Shown: positions 51,770 through 61,017, counted from the first letter of the stretch. The stretch is 64,000 nt of DNA from Desulfovibrio oxyclinae DSM 11498 (GCF_000375485.1 NZ_AQXE01000008.1:1-64000); one strand, 5' to 3'. Translations and numbers: made by a program. Notes: generated by a model not told the origin, from the letters alone.

Positions 51770-53014
51770 TCAGTCAAAGTCCGCAAGCAGGGCGTTTATC
51801 TGTACCCCCGCAACCGTGGTGCGACCCTTGTAATGGTTGCGGATGCGAAACAGCGCCTGATGCAGCTGGTCCGAAGAGATGCCGTTTTTCAGGGCGGTAT
51901 GCGCTTCGATGAACGCGGCCAGCCGGTCGCACATTTTCAGCAGTTCCCCGTCCTTGGGGTCCAGTGAGTCCTGATTGTTTGCGGCCAGCTCGTCCGCAGC
52001 CACCGCGAGGACCTTGCCGTCGCGCACGATGGTGGCCTGAAACTCACTGCCGACCTCAAGGCCGAGGAAGTAGGCCATGCGCTCGGAGACGTCCTCGTAT
52101 CCGCCGTCACGAAGCGGTGCCAGCACCACCTTTTCCAGCTCGTACAATTCATATTGACGGATAAGCTCCGCAATCTCCGGCGCCGACTGCTTGACCGGGG
52201 AAATGATGTCCCGCGTCAACAGCTCGGGCAGGTCGTGCACGAGCCCGGCAAAAAAGTTGTTCTGCTGCCTCGCCCGGCAGGCGCCCACCTCCTGACTGAA
52301 GAACCAGCCGTAGGCCGCCACGATGAACATGTGACCAAGCACCGAAGTTTCGGGCACGCGCGGCGTCTGGGACCAGCGCTTCTGAAAGCGCAGCCGGCCG
52401 CACATTCTGGCGAACCGACCCAGCGTGGTGTTCTCGTCGTCGAGCAGTTCATCCACGCCCTTGATGTCGCGCAGATCCTCAAGGCGATCGACGAAGCTCT
52501 GTTCGATCTCCTTGAGCTCGTGGTCCATGGTGTTGATGCTCTTGAGCAGTTTGAACTCGGACCAGCTGGCGTAGAGGTGCGCGGCGCGAAGGATGCGCCG
52601 GGCAAGCCCCTTTTCCTCCGGCTCCATGAGAAATTCGCCCATGCGGCGCAGGAATCCTTCGCCCAGCGGCTGAAGGCGCGGGGCCAGCTCCGAGACCACC
52701 CACGAGGTGAGCTTGCGGTAGTCCTCGCGGTTCTCCTTGATGCGGTAGAACACGGGCGGCTTGATGTCGGTGATGACCAGCCGGTAAAGGTAGTCGAAGA
52801 TGCCGCCTTCAACGATGCTCTCGCCGAGGGCGCGCCGTCTGGCGACATCCATATCCCGGGAGTTGATGACAAACAGGACCCACGCCACGATCATCTTGTG
52901 GGCCTGTTTGTCCACCTCCACCAGCTCCATGGGGCGGAGCTTGTCGTTCCAGCGTTTCATGAACGCGCCGGAAAAAACCAGTTCCAAAAGGCTCTTGCGA
53001 ATGATCACGGACAT
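51770..53014 (-). CDS. HD-domain phosphohydrolase-like protein
   Basis: A 414-residue cytoplasmic protein. The first half is helical with no recognised domain. The second half carries an HD fold with SVLGHMFIVAAYGWFF (His) and FFAGLVHDLPELLTRDI (His-Asp), plus a later Asp/Glu-rich helix, so metal-dependent phosphohydrolase activity is plausible. It may be related to YfbR-type enzymes. It stands alone between rplM and rlmD. Confidence 0.75.
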   Translation of the reverse strand: MSVIIRKSLLELVFSGAFMKRWNDKLRPMELVEVDKQAHKMIVAWVLFVINSRDMDVARRRALGESIVEGGIFDYLYRLVITDIKPPVFYRIKENREDYRKLTSWVVSELAPRLQPLGEGFLRRMGEFLMEPEEKGLARRILRAAHLYASWSEFKLLKSINTMDHELKEIEQSFVDRLEDLRDIKGVDELLDDENTTLGRFARMCGRLRFQKRWSQTPRVPETSVLGHMFIVAAYGWFFSQEVGACRARQQNNFFAGLVHDLPELLTRDIISPVKQSAPEIAELIRQYELYELEKVVLAPLRDGGYEDVSERMAYFLGLEVGSEFQATIVRDGKVLAVAADELAANNQDSLDPKDGELLKMCDRLAAFIEAHTALKNGISSDQLHQALFRIRNHYKGRTTVAGVQINALLADFD

Positions 53015-53097
53015 GATGCGTTATCCTGCGGTTTCCGGTTCATCCGCTCACCATAGACGGTGCGGGCCGATTTGTGAATGCCCGAAATCCTGCCGGA

Positions 53098-54477
53098 TTA
53101 TTTGCGCCTGAGCACCGCCACGGCCTCCACGTGGGTGGTATGCGGGAACTGGTCCACGGCCTGTACGCTCTCAACGGCGTAGGCATGCGAAAGCCTGCCG
53201 AGATCGCGCGCCAGCGTCGCCGGGTCGCAGGAAACCGCCACGACCTTGCGGGGCAGCATGTCCAGAATGCCGCGCACCACGGTCTCGTGCATGCCGGAGC
53301 GGGGCGGGTCGGTGACGATGATGTCCGGATCGGGCACGCCCTTCACCTGTCCGAGGCCGTGCTCCAGCGTTCCGGCGTGGAACTCGCAGTTGGAGAAACC
53401 GTTGATCTCGGCATTGCGCACGGCGTCGCGGACGGAGTCCTTGGAAAGCTCGAATCCGAGCACCTTCTTTGCCTTGTCGGCAAGGGCCAGTGCCAGCCCG
53501 CCGGTGCCGCAGTAGAGGTCCATGACCGTATCGTCCGGACCGGGGTCGGCTGCCTGACGGACTGCGCCGTAGAGGAGTTCCGCGGCTGCGCTGTTGGGCT
53601 GGAAGAATGCGTTGGGCGAAATACGGTAGCGAACCTCGGCGTCCGGCAAATGCAGGCGTTCTTCCACAGAATCCTGTCCAATGACCTGCTGAATGCGTTC
53701 GCCAAAGGCCAGATCGCGGCGGCTCTTGCGAGTGGAGTGAACGAAGGAGGTTATCTCCGGGAAATCGGCTTGTAGCGCGCGGCCAAGTTTTTCCGCTGCG
53801 GAGTGATCGCGTGCGGTGGCGGTGATGAGGTGCACCATCAGCTCACCTTCGCCTGAGGTGGTGCCGTGGTGTCGGATGACGAGGCGGCGCAGGTAGCCCT
53901 TGCCCGTCTTCGGGTTGTAGGCGATGCGTCCGAGCGAGGGGCCCAGCTCGTTGGCGCGGCGTAGGATGGCGGCGGTCTTTTCCGTGCAGATGCGACACTC
54001 GGGCACGGGCATTACGGAGGCATCGAGCCTGCGCCGCAGCCCGGCCACGGGCTGCCCGTCGATGGAGTCGTAGACGAATTCCATCTTGTTGCGGTAGCGC
54101 CAGACATCCGGGGAGCCGATGGGCGTCAGCGCAGGGACGTCCTCAAGCCCGCCGATGCGTTCAAGCGCGTCGGAAACGCGGCGTGTTTTCCATGCGAGCT
54201 GCTCGGCCGGGTCCATGTGCTGTAACAGGCAGCCGCCACACTCGGGAAAATGCGGACATTCCGGTTTCACTTCGACTGGGGAGCGTTCCACCACCTCGGC
54301 CGCGAGGGCTTCGGCATACCGTTTCTTCACGCGCTGCACGCTGGCCTTGACGCGGGAACCGGGCAGTGCACCCTCCACAAAGACCGTCATTCCGTCGGGC
54401 AGACGCGCCACCCCGTTGCCGGTTGATGCCAGATCACGGATCGCCACTTCTATTATTTCGCCTCTTTTTATGCTCAT
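53098..54477 (-). CDS. rlmD: 23S rRNA (uracil-C5)-methyltransferase RlmD-like
   Basis: A 459-residue enzyme that methylates uracil in 23S rRNA. An N-terminal TRAM domain (IIEVAIRDLASTGNGVAR) is followed by Cys ligands for a [4Fe-4S] cluster (CPHFPECGGC and later CRIC). The SAM domain has SPNAFFQPN, DLYCGTGGLALALA, DPPRSGMHETVV and the catalytic-Cys motif VSCDPATLARDL. RlmD, RlmCD and RlmC are alike in sequence, so the exact site is uncertain. Start 54477 is in frame with the family start MSIKRGEIIEV. Confidence 0.9.
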   Translation of the reverse strand: MSIKRGEIIEVAIRDLASTGNGVARLPDGMTVFVEGALPGSRVKASVQRVKKRYAEALAAEVVERSPVEVKPECPHFPECGGCLLQHMDPAEQLAWKTRRVSDALERIGGLEDVPALTPIGSPDVWRYRNKMEFVYDSIDGQPVAGLRRRLDASVMPVPECRICTEKTAAILRRANELGPSLGRIAYNPKTGKGYLRRLVIRHHGTTSGEGELMVHLITATARDHSAAEKLGRALQADFPEITSFVHSTRKSRRDLAFGERIQQVIGQDSVEERLHLPDAEVRYRISPNAFFQPNSAAAELLYGAVRQAADPGPDDTVMDLYCGTGGLALALADKAKKVLGFELSKDSVRDAVRNAEINGFSNCEFHAGTLEHGLGQVKGVPDPDIIVTDPPRSGMHETVVRGILDMLPRKVVAVSCDPATLARDLGRLSHAYAVESVQAVDQFPHTTHVEAVAVLRRK

Positions 54478-54522
54478 GAGCGGGGTTTGACAGCTTTCCC
54501 CGGCGCTGTCTATGACTTTTCC

Positions 54523-54828
54523 ATGATCGACAAGGCCACCGCCATAGAAACCGTCATGGAGCGGCTCAAAAAATTGCCGCAGGGGCACGCGCTGGACATG
54601 CGCACGTACAAACGAAACCGATCCGTGCTCATCCGGCGCGTGGAGGACGACCTGTTCGAAGTGATCCAGAACGGCTACGAGCAGAACCGGTTCGAAAGCA
54701 CCCGCAAGAAGATGAAAAAGCTCCTGAAGACACTGCTCAAGAAGGAGTTCCCACGAAGCACCAAGATCAGACTTTATACGCTGGAAGGGGAGGACGCGGA
54801 AAAGCATCTGCCCCGGAAGATTCTCTGA
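54523..54828 (+). CDS. Small hypothetical protein
   Basis: A 101-residue basic, helical protein (MERLKKLPQGHALDMRTYKRNR, then VLIRRVEDDLFEVIQNGYEQNRFE and a Lys-rich helix). No signal or membrane segment. It is divergent from rlmD by 45 bases. I do not recognise a family. Charged Lys/Arg patches suggest nucleic-acid contact, but this is only a guess. Confidence 0.75.
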   Translation: MIDKATAIETVMERLKKLPQGHALDMRTYKRNRSVLIRRVEDDLFEVIQNGYEQNRFESTRKKMKKLLKTLLKKEFPRSTKIRLYTLEGEDAEKHLPRKIL

Positions 54829-54944
54829 GACGGCGTTTCGACAGATCACCAATCCCTTTCGGGCGGCGGTGGAATTGTTGGAGTGAAAAAGACGGCGGCT
54901 GGAATGCGTGTCTGATGATACCGGCTTGTCGCAAAGGTCGCGGG

Positions 54945-54963
54945 GGCTGCGGGGTGCTGCCCC
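54945..54963 (+). other. GC-rich hairpin in the transporter leader
   Basis: Stem TGCGGGG / CCCCGCA with loop TGCTG, within a 167-base leader between a hypothetical gene and the QueT/YhhQ-like transporter. It could be regulatory. It was compared by eye with preQ1 riboswitches and SRP RNA and matches neither convincingly. Confidence 0.3.
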
Positions 54964-54995
54964 GCAAAAGCTTGACCCGGTCCGGAAAAAGGTGC

Positions 54996-55688
54996 ATGGC
55001 ACCGCCCATGAACGAACTGCTCTGGATAGGATTCGCCCTTCTGGACCTGACCATGGTCCTTGTCGTGTACCGTTTCTTCGGCCGCACCGGTCTCTTTGGC
55101 CTCGTGGTCTTCAACCTCTTGCTGTGCAACCTTCAGGTCCTCAAGACCGTGGAGATGTTCGGCCTGACCACCACGCTGGGCAACATCCTGTATGCCAGCG
55201 TCTTTCTCTCCACCGACATGCTCGGGGAACTACACGGCAAGGAGGATGCCAAGAAGGCGGTTCTGCTTGGCTTCGTGACGCTGCTGCTCATGACTGGCTA
55301 CATGCAGCTTGCCTTGCAGTTCGTGCCCGGAGCGGAGGACTTCGCGCATCCGCACCTGTCTGCGTTGTTCGGCTTCATGCCGCGCATCGCGCTGGCGAGC
55401 CTCGCGGCCTATCTCATCTCCCAGATGCACGACGTGTGGGCCTTCCACCGCATCAAGGCCAGCACCGGCGGCAAGCACCTCTGGCTGCGCAACAATGCCA
55501 GCACCCTCGTAAGCCAGCTGCTGGATTCCGCGATCTTCTGCACCATCGCGTTCTACGGACTGTTCCCCGCGAACGTGTTTATGGAAATCATGGTCTCCAC
55601 CTATGTCATCAAGGTCGCCGTGGCGGTGCTGGATACGCCGTTTATCTATCTGGCCAAGAAGCTTTTCCCGAAGGGCGTTCACGCCTGA
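54996..55688 (+). CDS. Queuosine-precursor-type transporter (VUT/YhhQ family)
   Basis: A 230-residue membrane protein of the vitamin-uptake-transporter/YhhQ family with about six helices (FALLDLTMVLVVYRFFG, LLMTGYMQLALQFV, LLDSAIFCTIAFYGLF). YhhQ homologues import queuosine precursors; the substrate here is inferred. Start 54996 has a short AAAAAGG spacing; 55008 is the alternative. A terminator follows. Confidence 0.82.
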   Translation: MAPPMNELLWIGFALLDLTMVLVVYRFFGRTGLFGLVVFNLLLCNLQVLKTVEMFGLTTTLGNILYASVFLSTDMLGELHGKEDAKKAVLLGFVTLLLMTGYMQLALQFVPGAEDFAHPHLSALFGFMPRIALASLAAYLISQMHDVWAFHRIKASTGGKHLWLRNNASTLVSQLLDSAIFCTIAFYGLFPANVFMEIMVSTYVIKVAVAVLDTPFIYLAKKLFPKGVHA

Positions 55689-55706
55689 TTTCGATGTTGA
55701 CAACAG

Positions 55707-55740
55707 GCCCGCTCCGGCACTCAAGCCGGAGCGGGCTTTC
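55707..55740 (+). terminator. Terminator after the YhhQ-like gene
   Basis: A 12-bp stem GCCCGCTCCGGC / GCCGGAGCGGGC with a six-base loop, followed by TTTCTT. Confidence 0.9.
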
Positions 55741-55789
55741 TTGCAGAAATTTCTTGATAATGAATTTCAAATTCAATAAAAGGGCACCC

Positions 55790-56482
55790 ATGTACACACT
55801 GGAAGAAAGGCTGTTCGGGGCGGGGTGCGACCATGTCCGGGTGACGCTGCATGAATTTGCCGAGTCCCTTGGCAACGCGATCGACGCGCGGGATCACGGC
55901 ACGTGGGCGCATTCTGACGAGGTGGCGGAGGTGTCGCTGGTGCTGGCGCAGTGCATGGGGGCTTCACCCGTGCAGCGGCAGCTCATTCATATTGCCGGGC
56001 ATTTGCACGATATTGGGAAGCTGGCACTGCCGGACAATGTGCTCAACAAGCCCGGCTCCTTGAGCGACGAGGAGTGGGCCATGGTGCGCGAGCATCCCGG
56101 GCGCGGGGCCGACATCGTGCGTCCCGTGCCGGAGTTTGCGGCCAAGGGCGGCGTGGCGGATATGATCCGGGCGCATCATGAGCGGTGGGACGGCGGCGGC
56201 TATCCGGACGGCCTTTCCGGCAAGGCGATTCCTTGTGGGGCGAGAGTGATCGCCGTGGCTGACGGGCTTTCAGCCATGATGCAGGACAGACCCTACCGCA
56301 AGGGGATGAGCTTCGTCGATGCCTGTAGGGAGGTCGAGCGATGCTCTGGGACACAGTATGATCCCATGGTGGTTTCGTGTCTGCTGGCGAACCGGAGAGC
56401 GGTGTTCGATGCGTTCATGAGCGTGGAGGAGAGCAGGGTGCGTTCGTTCGCTGTGAGAAGGCGAAGTCGCGAAGGAGCATAG
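55790..56482 (+). CDS. HD-GYP domain phosphodiesterase-like protein
   Basis: A 230-residue protein containing a full HD-GYP signature: AGHLHDIGKLALP (HD), REHPGRGADI, and HHERWDGGGYPDGLSG (HHExxDGxGYP). HD-GYP enzymes usually break down cyclic di-GMP. It is stand-alone without a receiver domain. Start 55790 is favoured by AAAGGG upstream. Confidence 0.9.
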   Translation: MYTLEERLFGAGCDHVRVTLHEFAESLGNAIDARDHGTWAHSDEVAEVSLVLAQCMGASPVQRQLIHIAGHLHDIGKLALPDNVLNKPGSLSDEEWAMVREHPGRGADIVRPVPEFAAKGGVADMIRAHHERWDGGGYPDGLSGKAIPCGARVIAVADGLSAMMQDRPYRKGMSFVDACREVERCSGTQYDPMVVSCLLANRRAVFDAFMSVEESRVRSFAVRRRSREGA

Positions 56483-56607
56483 CTGTTCGTTGCGCTTCAG
56501 CACATCATTTGGCCGCAGTGGACCGCACGACGGTGAGGGCGTCGTTTTCTGCGGTCGGCCTCGCGGAGCCACCGGGACTCCGCGAAACCGATCGGCAAAA
56601 GCGTCAG

Positions 56608-57036
56608 CTACCAGGCGCGTCCGTGAAGGATGTCATGGATACGTTCCTCGGTGGCCTCTTCGACGAGCAGCATCTTCTTGGCCTGAGCCTTCCTGACCTT
56701 TTCGCTGAGCACGTCGATGTCCGCGGGCTTCTCGATGAAGTCCATGGCGCCGAGCTTCATGGCCTCGATGCCCTTTTCCACGGAGGCGTGCCCGGTCAGC
56801 AGGATGACCTGCAGGCTCGGGTGCAGCTTCTTGATCATCTTCAGGCTGTCGATGCCGTTGGTGCCGGGCATCTGCAGGTCGAGGAAGATGGCGTCGAACT
56901 GCTTGTCGGCCATGATGTCCAGCGCTTCGGAGATGCTGGTGCAGGCTTCCACTTCCATGCCGCGCAGGCGCAGGCGCTCGCTCATGGTTTCCAGGAATTC
57001 CGGTTCGTCGTCTATGAGAAGGACCTTTTCTGACAT
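56608..57036 (-). CDS. Single-domain response regulator
   Basis: A 142-residue protein that is one receiver domain (KVLLIDDEPEF; phospho-acceptor D53 in FLDLQMPG; LLTGHAS; K in FIEKP) plus a short C-terminal helix. It has no output domain, so it passes a phosphoryl group or binds a partner. It is the last gene of the TetR-SulP-kinase unit. Confidence 0.9.
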   Translation of the reverse strand: MSEKVLLIDDEPEFLETMSERLRLRGMEVEACTSISEALDIMADKQFDAIFLDLQMPGTNGIDSLKMIKKLHPSLQVILLTGHASVEKGIEAMKLGAMDFIEKPADIDVLSEKVRKAQAKKMLLVEEATEERIHDILHGRAW

Positions 57037-57063
57037 ATCAGGCTCCTTTTGCTTGAGTTGTGG

Positions 57064-57681
57064 TTACGCGCCGCTGAAGCGTACAGCGACGTGATGGGGA
57101 TCGGAGCTGACGATCTCGGCTCCGACGCTCTCCGCGAGGGGGGCCAGAGGCCCCGTTTCCACAGACGTTCCCTCGGGGGCCGCAACGGCCACCGAAGGCG
57201 GCCCGGCTTGGGTGGTTACGGACACACCTCCCGATGTCCCGGTCGCTTTCACGGCGGCCTCGATGAGTCCGCAGACCAGCCGGATCACCTCGAATCGCGA
57301 TGCCGTCACCGAAGTGCTCGTTTCGGCTTCGACCTTGATCGAGGTTTCGTGCAGCTTGGCCACCCGGTTGCAGAGACCCGACGCCAGAAGCGCCGCTTCC
57401 CCCAAGTCCACCTGAGACGCATCGTGATCCGTGCTGTGCGCGAAGTCGTTGAGGCGGCGCATGATGCCGTCGCCCCGTTTCACCTGCTCCCGTATCCTCC
57501 CGCTGGCGTGTGTCAGTCGGTCAGGGGTAAGTTGCCCGCGTTCGGCGAGAGCGCAAAGGTCTTCGAGCAGCCCGGCGTTTTCGTTCACGATGGCCAGGAC
57601 GTTCTTGAGGTCGTGGGTTGCCGCTGCCGTGATCCGGCCGAAAAAACGCAGCCGTTCACGTTCGGAATTCACTGTATCCAT
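57064..57681 (-). CDS. DHp-only histidine-kinase-like protein
   Basis: A 205-residue protein with an HisKA-like dimerisation helix ATHDLKNVLAIVNENAGLLEDL (H23). The stretch after the His resembles the corresponding segment of the kinase at 58042 (NPLAIINEKAGLLRDL). The C-terminal half lacks the DxGxG and GxGLGL ATP-binding motifs, so it probably cannot phosphorylate itself. It may act as a phosphotransfer or phosphatase element. Start 57681 has GGAGG ten bases upstream. It lies between two receiver genes. Confidence 0.75.
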   Translation of the reverse strand: MDTVNSERERLRFFGRITAAATHDLKNVLAIVNENAGLLEDLCALAERGQLTPDRLTHASGRIREQVKRGDGIMRRLNDFAHSTDHDASQVDLGEAALLASGLCNRVAKLHETSIKVEAETSTSVTASRFEVIRLVCGLIEAAVKATGTSGGVSVTTQAGPPSVAVAAPEGTSVETGPLAPLAESVGAEIVSSDPHHVAVRFSGA

Positions 57682-57700
57682 ATTCTCACATCCTCCCGAT

Positions 57701-58045
57701 CTAGGCCTGTTTGACCCGTTCGATGAGTTCATCGATGTTGACCGGCTTCATGAGGTACGAGGAGGCCTTGGCGGACCCCTCGCGGAAATCTTGATGGGAT
57801 CCGTGTCCGGACAGGAACACGTACCGCATTCCGGGCCGTATTTTCTCCAGGCGTTCCTGCAGTTCGAGTCCGCTCATGCCGGGCATCTTCACGTCCAGCA
57901 CGGCCACTTCGTATTCGTTGTTGCGGGCCAGTTCGATGGCGTCCTCGCCGTTGTCTGCCCAGTCCGCATCGATGCCACGGAAGGAGAGTCTCTCGGCCAG
58001 TGCCGATATGAGTTCGACTTCGTCGTCTACCAGAAGAATTTTCAC
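57701..58045 (-). CDS. Single-domain response regulator
   Basis: A 114-residue receiver domain only (KILLVDDEVEL; D51 in VLDVKMPG; FLSGHGS; K in LMKP). The start is a GTG overlapping the end of the sensor kinase gene, so the two are translationally coupled and probably partners. Confidence 0.92.
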   Translation of the reverse strand: MKILLVDDEVELISALAERLSFRGIDADWADNGEDAIELARNNEYEVAVLDVKMPGMSGLELQERLEKIRPGMRYVFLSGHGSHQDFREGSAKASSYLMKPVNIDELIERVKQA

Positions 58046-59778
58046 GTCTGTTCCTTGCCTTGGTCTTTGAGCGGGAGCCGGATGATGAAGGTCGTCCCTG
58101 TTCCCACTTCGCTCACAACTTCCATCTCGCCGCCGAGTTCGTTGACCAGCCCGTAGGTGATGGATAGCCCCAGTCCGGTGCCGCTGGTCTGCTTCTTGGT
58201 GGAGAAGAACGGCTCGAAGATTCGTTCCAGATTTTCGCGGGAGATGCCGCACCCGTCATCGGAGAAGACCAGCTCGGCCGTGTCTTCCCCGATACTGCGC
58301 ACGGTGATGTCGAGGCTGCCGCCGTCATCCATGGCCTGAAACGCGTTGTTGATCAGGTTCAGGAATATCTGCTGCAACTTGCCCCGGTCGGACACCACGG
58401 TGGGCAACTCGTTTTCGGTGTGAATCTGTACCTCGATGCTGCGGTATTCCGCTTCCTTCTGCACGAAGCTCAGGACTTCGCGGATGACTCCCACGAGGTT
58501 CAGGGGAGCCATGAACGTATCCACCTGCCGGGCGAATCCGAGCAACCGCTTGGTGATGGTGCCGCACCGCTCCACAGAGGAGATGATGGAATCCACCATG
58601 CGCACGAGCCGGTCGTCGCCCTTGTACTCTTCCCGGAAGGTGAAGAGGTCCCGCAGCAGGCCGGCCTTTTCGTTGATGATGGCCAGCGGGTTGTTGATCT
58701 CGTGGGCCACGCCTGCGGCGAGGCGGCCAATGGAGGCCATGCGGTTGGCGTGCTCCATCTGGCGCTGCGCCTTGACCCGCGTCAGCTCGGCCTCGTAGAT
58801 GCGGCCGACCATGAAGGTGGCCACGGCGAGAATCACCACGATGATGACGACGCCGCTCAGGCCGGAAATCCAGAGAATCTCTTCCACGGCCTCGTGCATG
58901 GAATTCATGAGCATGGCCTGCCGCTTGACGATCATCACGATGAAGGGCGTGCCCTCCACGTAGGCGTAGCCGGTGATGAGCGGATCGCCCGAGTCCTTCT
59001 TGAGCACCAGCGAGCGGGTGCTTGGGGCGTATTCCGGGATGGGAAGATCCATGTGCTCCAGAACCCCGCCGTGGTAGCGCGAAGGCACCTGCAGAACGCC
59101 CTGCCGGTTGACGATGAATGCGTCGCCGTCGCCGGAGAGGTTGAGTCCGGAGAGCAGATTCTTGAAAAGACTGATGTCGATGGTGGTACGCAGGATGGCT
59201 TCGTTTCCGTTGTCCATGGTGAACCGCACGGCAAGAACGAAGTGGGGCAGATCCCTGTACCCGAGAAATACGTCGCTGATGTAGGAACCCTGTTGCAGGG
59301 TCTCCTTGAACCATGGCTGGTCGCTGTAGTCCTTTCCCTGAAGGTCGAAAGGGCCCACGTAGGCGACCTGTGTGCCGGTGTTGTCGATGAGGCCGATGTC
59401 CGTGAAGCCGCCGAAGGCTTCGCGCAGGCCGGAGAGGATGTTGGAAAGCCCCTTTGCGCTCATCAGGTCGTTGCCCGGCACGGTCCGTGTCACCAGGGCA
59501 AGCGCCGCGCGGCGCTCTTCAAGGAAGAAGCTCACCGCGCGGCGCGTATTGGATGTGGTCCTGGTGGTCCGCAGGAGGTTTTCGCTCATGATCGCGTTGC
59601 GGGTGGCGCGATAGTCCATGGAAGCCACGAAGAGCAGCGGGATGATTGCCACGCATGCCAGCAGCCCCACGGCTATCGCCCAGGCGCGGCGATAGTTCAG
59701 GAACCAGCGTCCCGTGCCCACGCCTTCGGTCTCGGCGTGCCAGAACTTCGGGATGAGCATGTTTTTCAGGGACTTCAC
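58042..59778 (-). CDS. dCache-type membrane sensor histidine kinase
   Basis: A 578-residue kinase with TM1 (AIAVGLLACVAIIPLLFVA), a large periplasmic Cache-like sensor domain (about 60-270), TM2 (SGVVIIVVILAVATFMVG), a short coiled coil, then the HisKA domain with H359 (GVAHEINNPL) and HATPase (DDGCG and GTGLGL). The extracellular half (IGLIDNTGTQVAYVGPFDLQGKDYSDQPWFKE) is typical of dCache small-molecule sensors. It lies between the cytidylate-kinase-like fusion gene and a receiver gene. Confidence 0.93.
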   Translation of the reverse strand: MKSLKNMLIPKFWHAETEGVGTGRWFLNYRRAWAIAVGLLACVAIIPLLFVASMDYRATRNAIMSENLLRTTRTTSNTRRAVSFFLEERRAALALVTRTVPGNDLMSAKGLSNILSGLREAFGGFTDIGLIDNTGTQVAYVGPFDLQGKDYSDQPWFKETLQQGSYISDVFLGYRDLPHFVLAVRFTMDNGNEAILRTTIDISLFKNLLSGLNLSGDGDAFIVNRQGVLQVPSRYHGGVLEHMDLPIPEYAPSTRSLVLKKDSGDPLITGYAYVEGTPFIVMIVKRQAMLMNSMHEAVEEILWISGLSGVVIIVVILAVATFMVGRIYEAELTRVKAQRQMEHANRMASIGRLAAGVAHEINNPLAIINEKAGLLRDLFTFREEYKGDDRLVRMVDSIISSVERCGTITKRLLGFARQVDTFMAPLNLVGVIREVLSFVQKEAEYRSIEVQIHTENELPTVVSDRGKLQQIFLNLINNAFQAMDDGGSLDITVRSIGEDTAELVFSDDGCGISRENLERIFEPFFSTKKQTSGTGLGLSITYGLVNELGGEMEVVSEVGTGTTFIIRLPLKDQGKEQT

Positions 59779-59799
59779 GAAAACCTCTGCAGTGTTGTC

Positions 59800-61002
59800 T
59801 TATCGGGCCTCGTTGGCCTTCTTGATGGTTTCGCTCAGGGTCTCTATGTCCACCGGCTTGTGCAGGTAGGCGAAGGCGCCCAGCTTCATGCACACGTCGC
59901 GATCTTCTTCGGAGCCGTGGCCGGTGAGGATGATCACCTGCACCTCGGGGCGGTTCTCCTTGATGCGGCGCAGTACCTCGATGCCGTCGATGCCGGGCAT
60001 CTTGAGGTCCAGCACGATGACTTCCGGATCGTCGTTGGAGACGATGTCCAGAGCCGACTCCCCATCATACGCCACCGCGGAACCCATGTCACGCAGGAGC
60101 AGTCGCTCGGAGAGCGTCTGGACGAATTCGCGTTCGTCATCGACGAGAAGCACCTTGCTCGGCACCTCGAAGTCCACCTTGCGGTAGATGTCGGACTTGT
60201 GGAAGTCCGGGCCGACCTTGGTTTCCACCGACTTCACGCCTTCGACCTTCTCCGCGAGCTCCTTGAGTTCGCGTTCCAGCCGTTCCAGCATGAGCACGTT
60301 CTTGTGGATGATGATGGTCACGGCCTGATTTTTGGCGTGCACTTCCACGTGGTGGCCGTTGGAGCCGAGGAAGGTCTCGACCCGGGCCGCGAGCAGGAAG
60401 TCCTGCACGGCGCGCTCGGAGGAGGCCGTGGGCTTCACCGCCGGGTTGGCCAGCTGGGTGAGGATCTGTTCGGCGGCGTCGGCGACGCCGGTCTTGTCCA
60501 CAGGGATGACCAGATCGTAGAGCGAAGTGTCCCACGGGTCCTTGGAGCCGCGGATTTCTTCGGTCCACTCGGCGCGGTCCTCGTCGCCCTTGTGAATGTG
60601 ACGCTTTGCTTCGGCCTGCGTGACCCCGGCCTTTTCCGCCACGTCCACGCGGTGCTGCAGGCCTGCGATGATGCAGGTGCGCAGCACGTGGCTCACGGAC
60701 TCCGGCGGAAGCTGGGCCGAGAAGCCATGCATGACCATGGGGCCGCCTTCGGCCAGAATTTCGGCCGCGGCGAGCCTGAGCCAGGAGACGGAGCGTTCCT
60801 TCTCATGGCTGAAGCGGTTGAAGATGGACGTTCCCGCGAAGAACGCCTTGGCGATGCGGTCCTCGTCCATGCCGGAAAGGGACGCTGCGCGGGCAACGAC
60901 TTCACGGTCGGACACGGAGCGGGCGCCGGTGCGGTCCAGCACGATGGAGGCGATCTCGTCGGCCTCGCAGTACAGGCCGCTGAAGAGGCATGCGATGCTC
61001 AT
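59800..61002 (-). CDS. Degenerate cytidylate-kinase-like/BON-like/receiver fusion
   Basis: A 400-residue protein with three parts. Residues 1-190 look like the cytidylate-kinase-like (CK-like, PF13189-type) family (SDREVVARAASLSG, EGGPMVMHG, DKTGVADAAEQIL). The P-loop is replaced by FSGLYCEADEI, so nucleotide binding is doubtful. Residues about 195-280 form a BON-like domain (VQDFLLAARVETFLGSNGHHVEV). Residues 283-400 are a receiver domain with D332 in VLDLKMPG. The next gene upstream is the SulP permease. It is probably an anion- or nucleotide-linked signalling output. Confidence 0.8.
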   Translation of the reverse strand: MSIACLFSGLYCEADEIASIVLDRTGARSVSDREVVARAASLSGMDEDRIAKAFFAGTSIFNRFSHEKERSVSWLRLAAAEILAEGGPMVMHGFSAQLPPESVSHVLRTCIIAGLQHRVDVAEKAGVTQAEAKRHIHKGDEDRAEWTEEIRGSKDPWDTSLYDLVIPVDKTGVADAAEQILTQLANPAVKPTASSERAVQDFLLAARVETFLGSNGHHVEVHAKNQAVTIIIHKNVLMLERLERELKELAEKVEGVKSVETKVGPDFHKSDIYRKVDFEVPSKVLLVDDEREFVQTLSERLLLRDMGSAVAYDGESALDIVSNDDPEVIVLDLKMPGIDGIEVLRRIKENRPEVQVIILTGHGSEEDRDVCMKLGAFAYLHKPVDIETLSETIKKANEAR

Positions 61003-61017
61003 GGAACTACTCCTTTA

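Noticed and set aside
54900..54995. Possible SRP (4.5S) RNA or preQ1 riboswitch upstream of the YhhQ-like transporter
   Set aside because: A GGTCCGGAA-like stretch and a GC hairpin are present, but the conserved SRP and preQ1 blocks do not match. Kept only as an unexplained hairpin.
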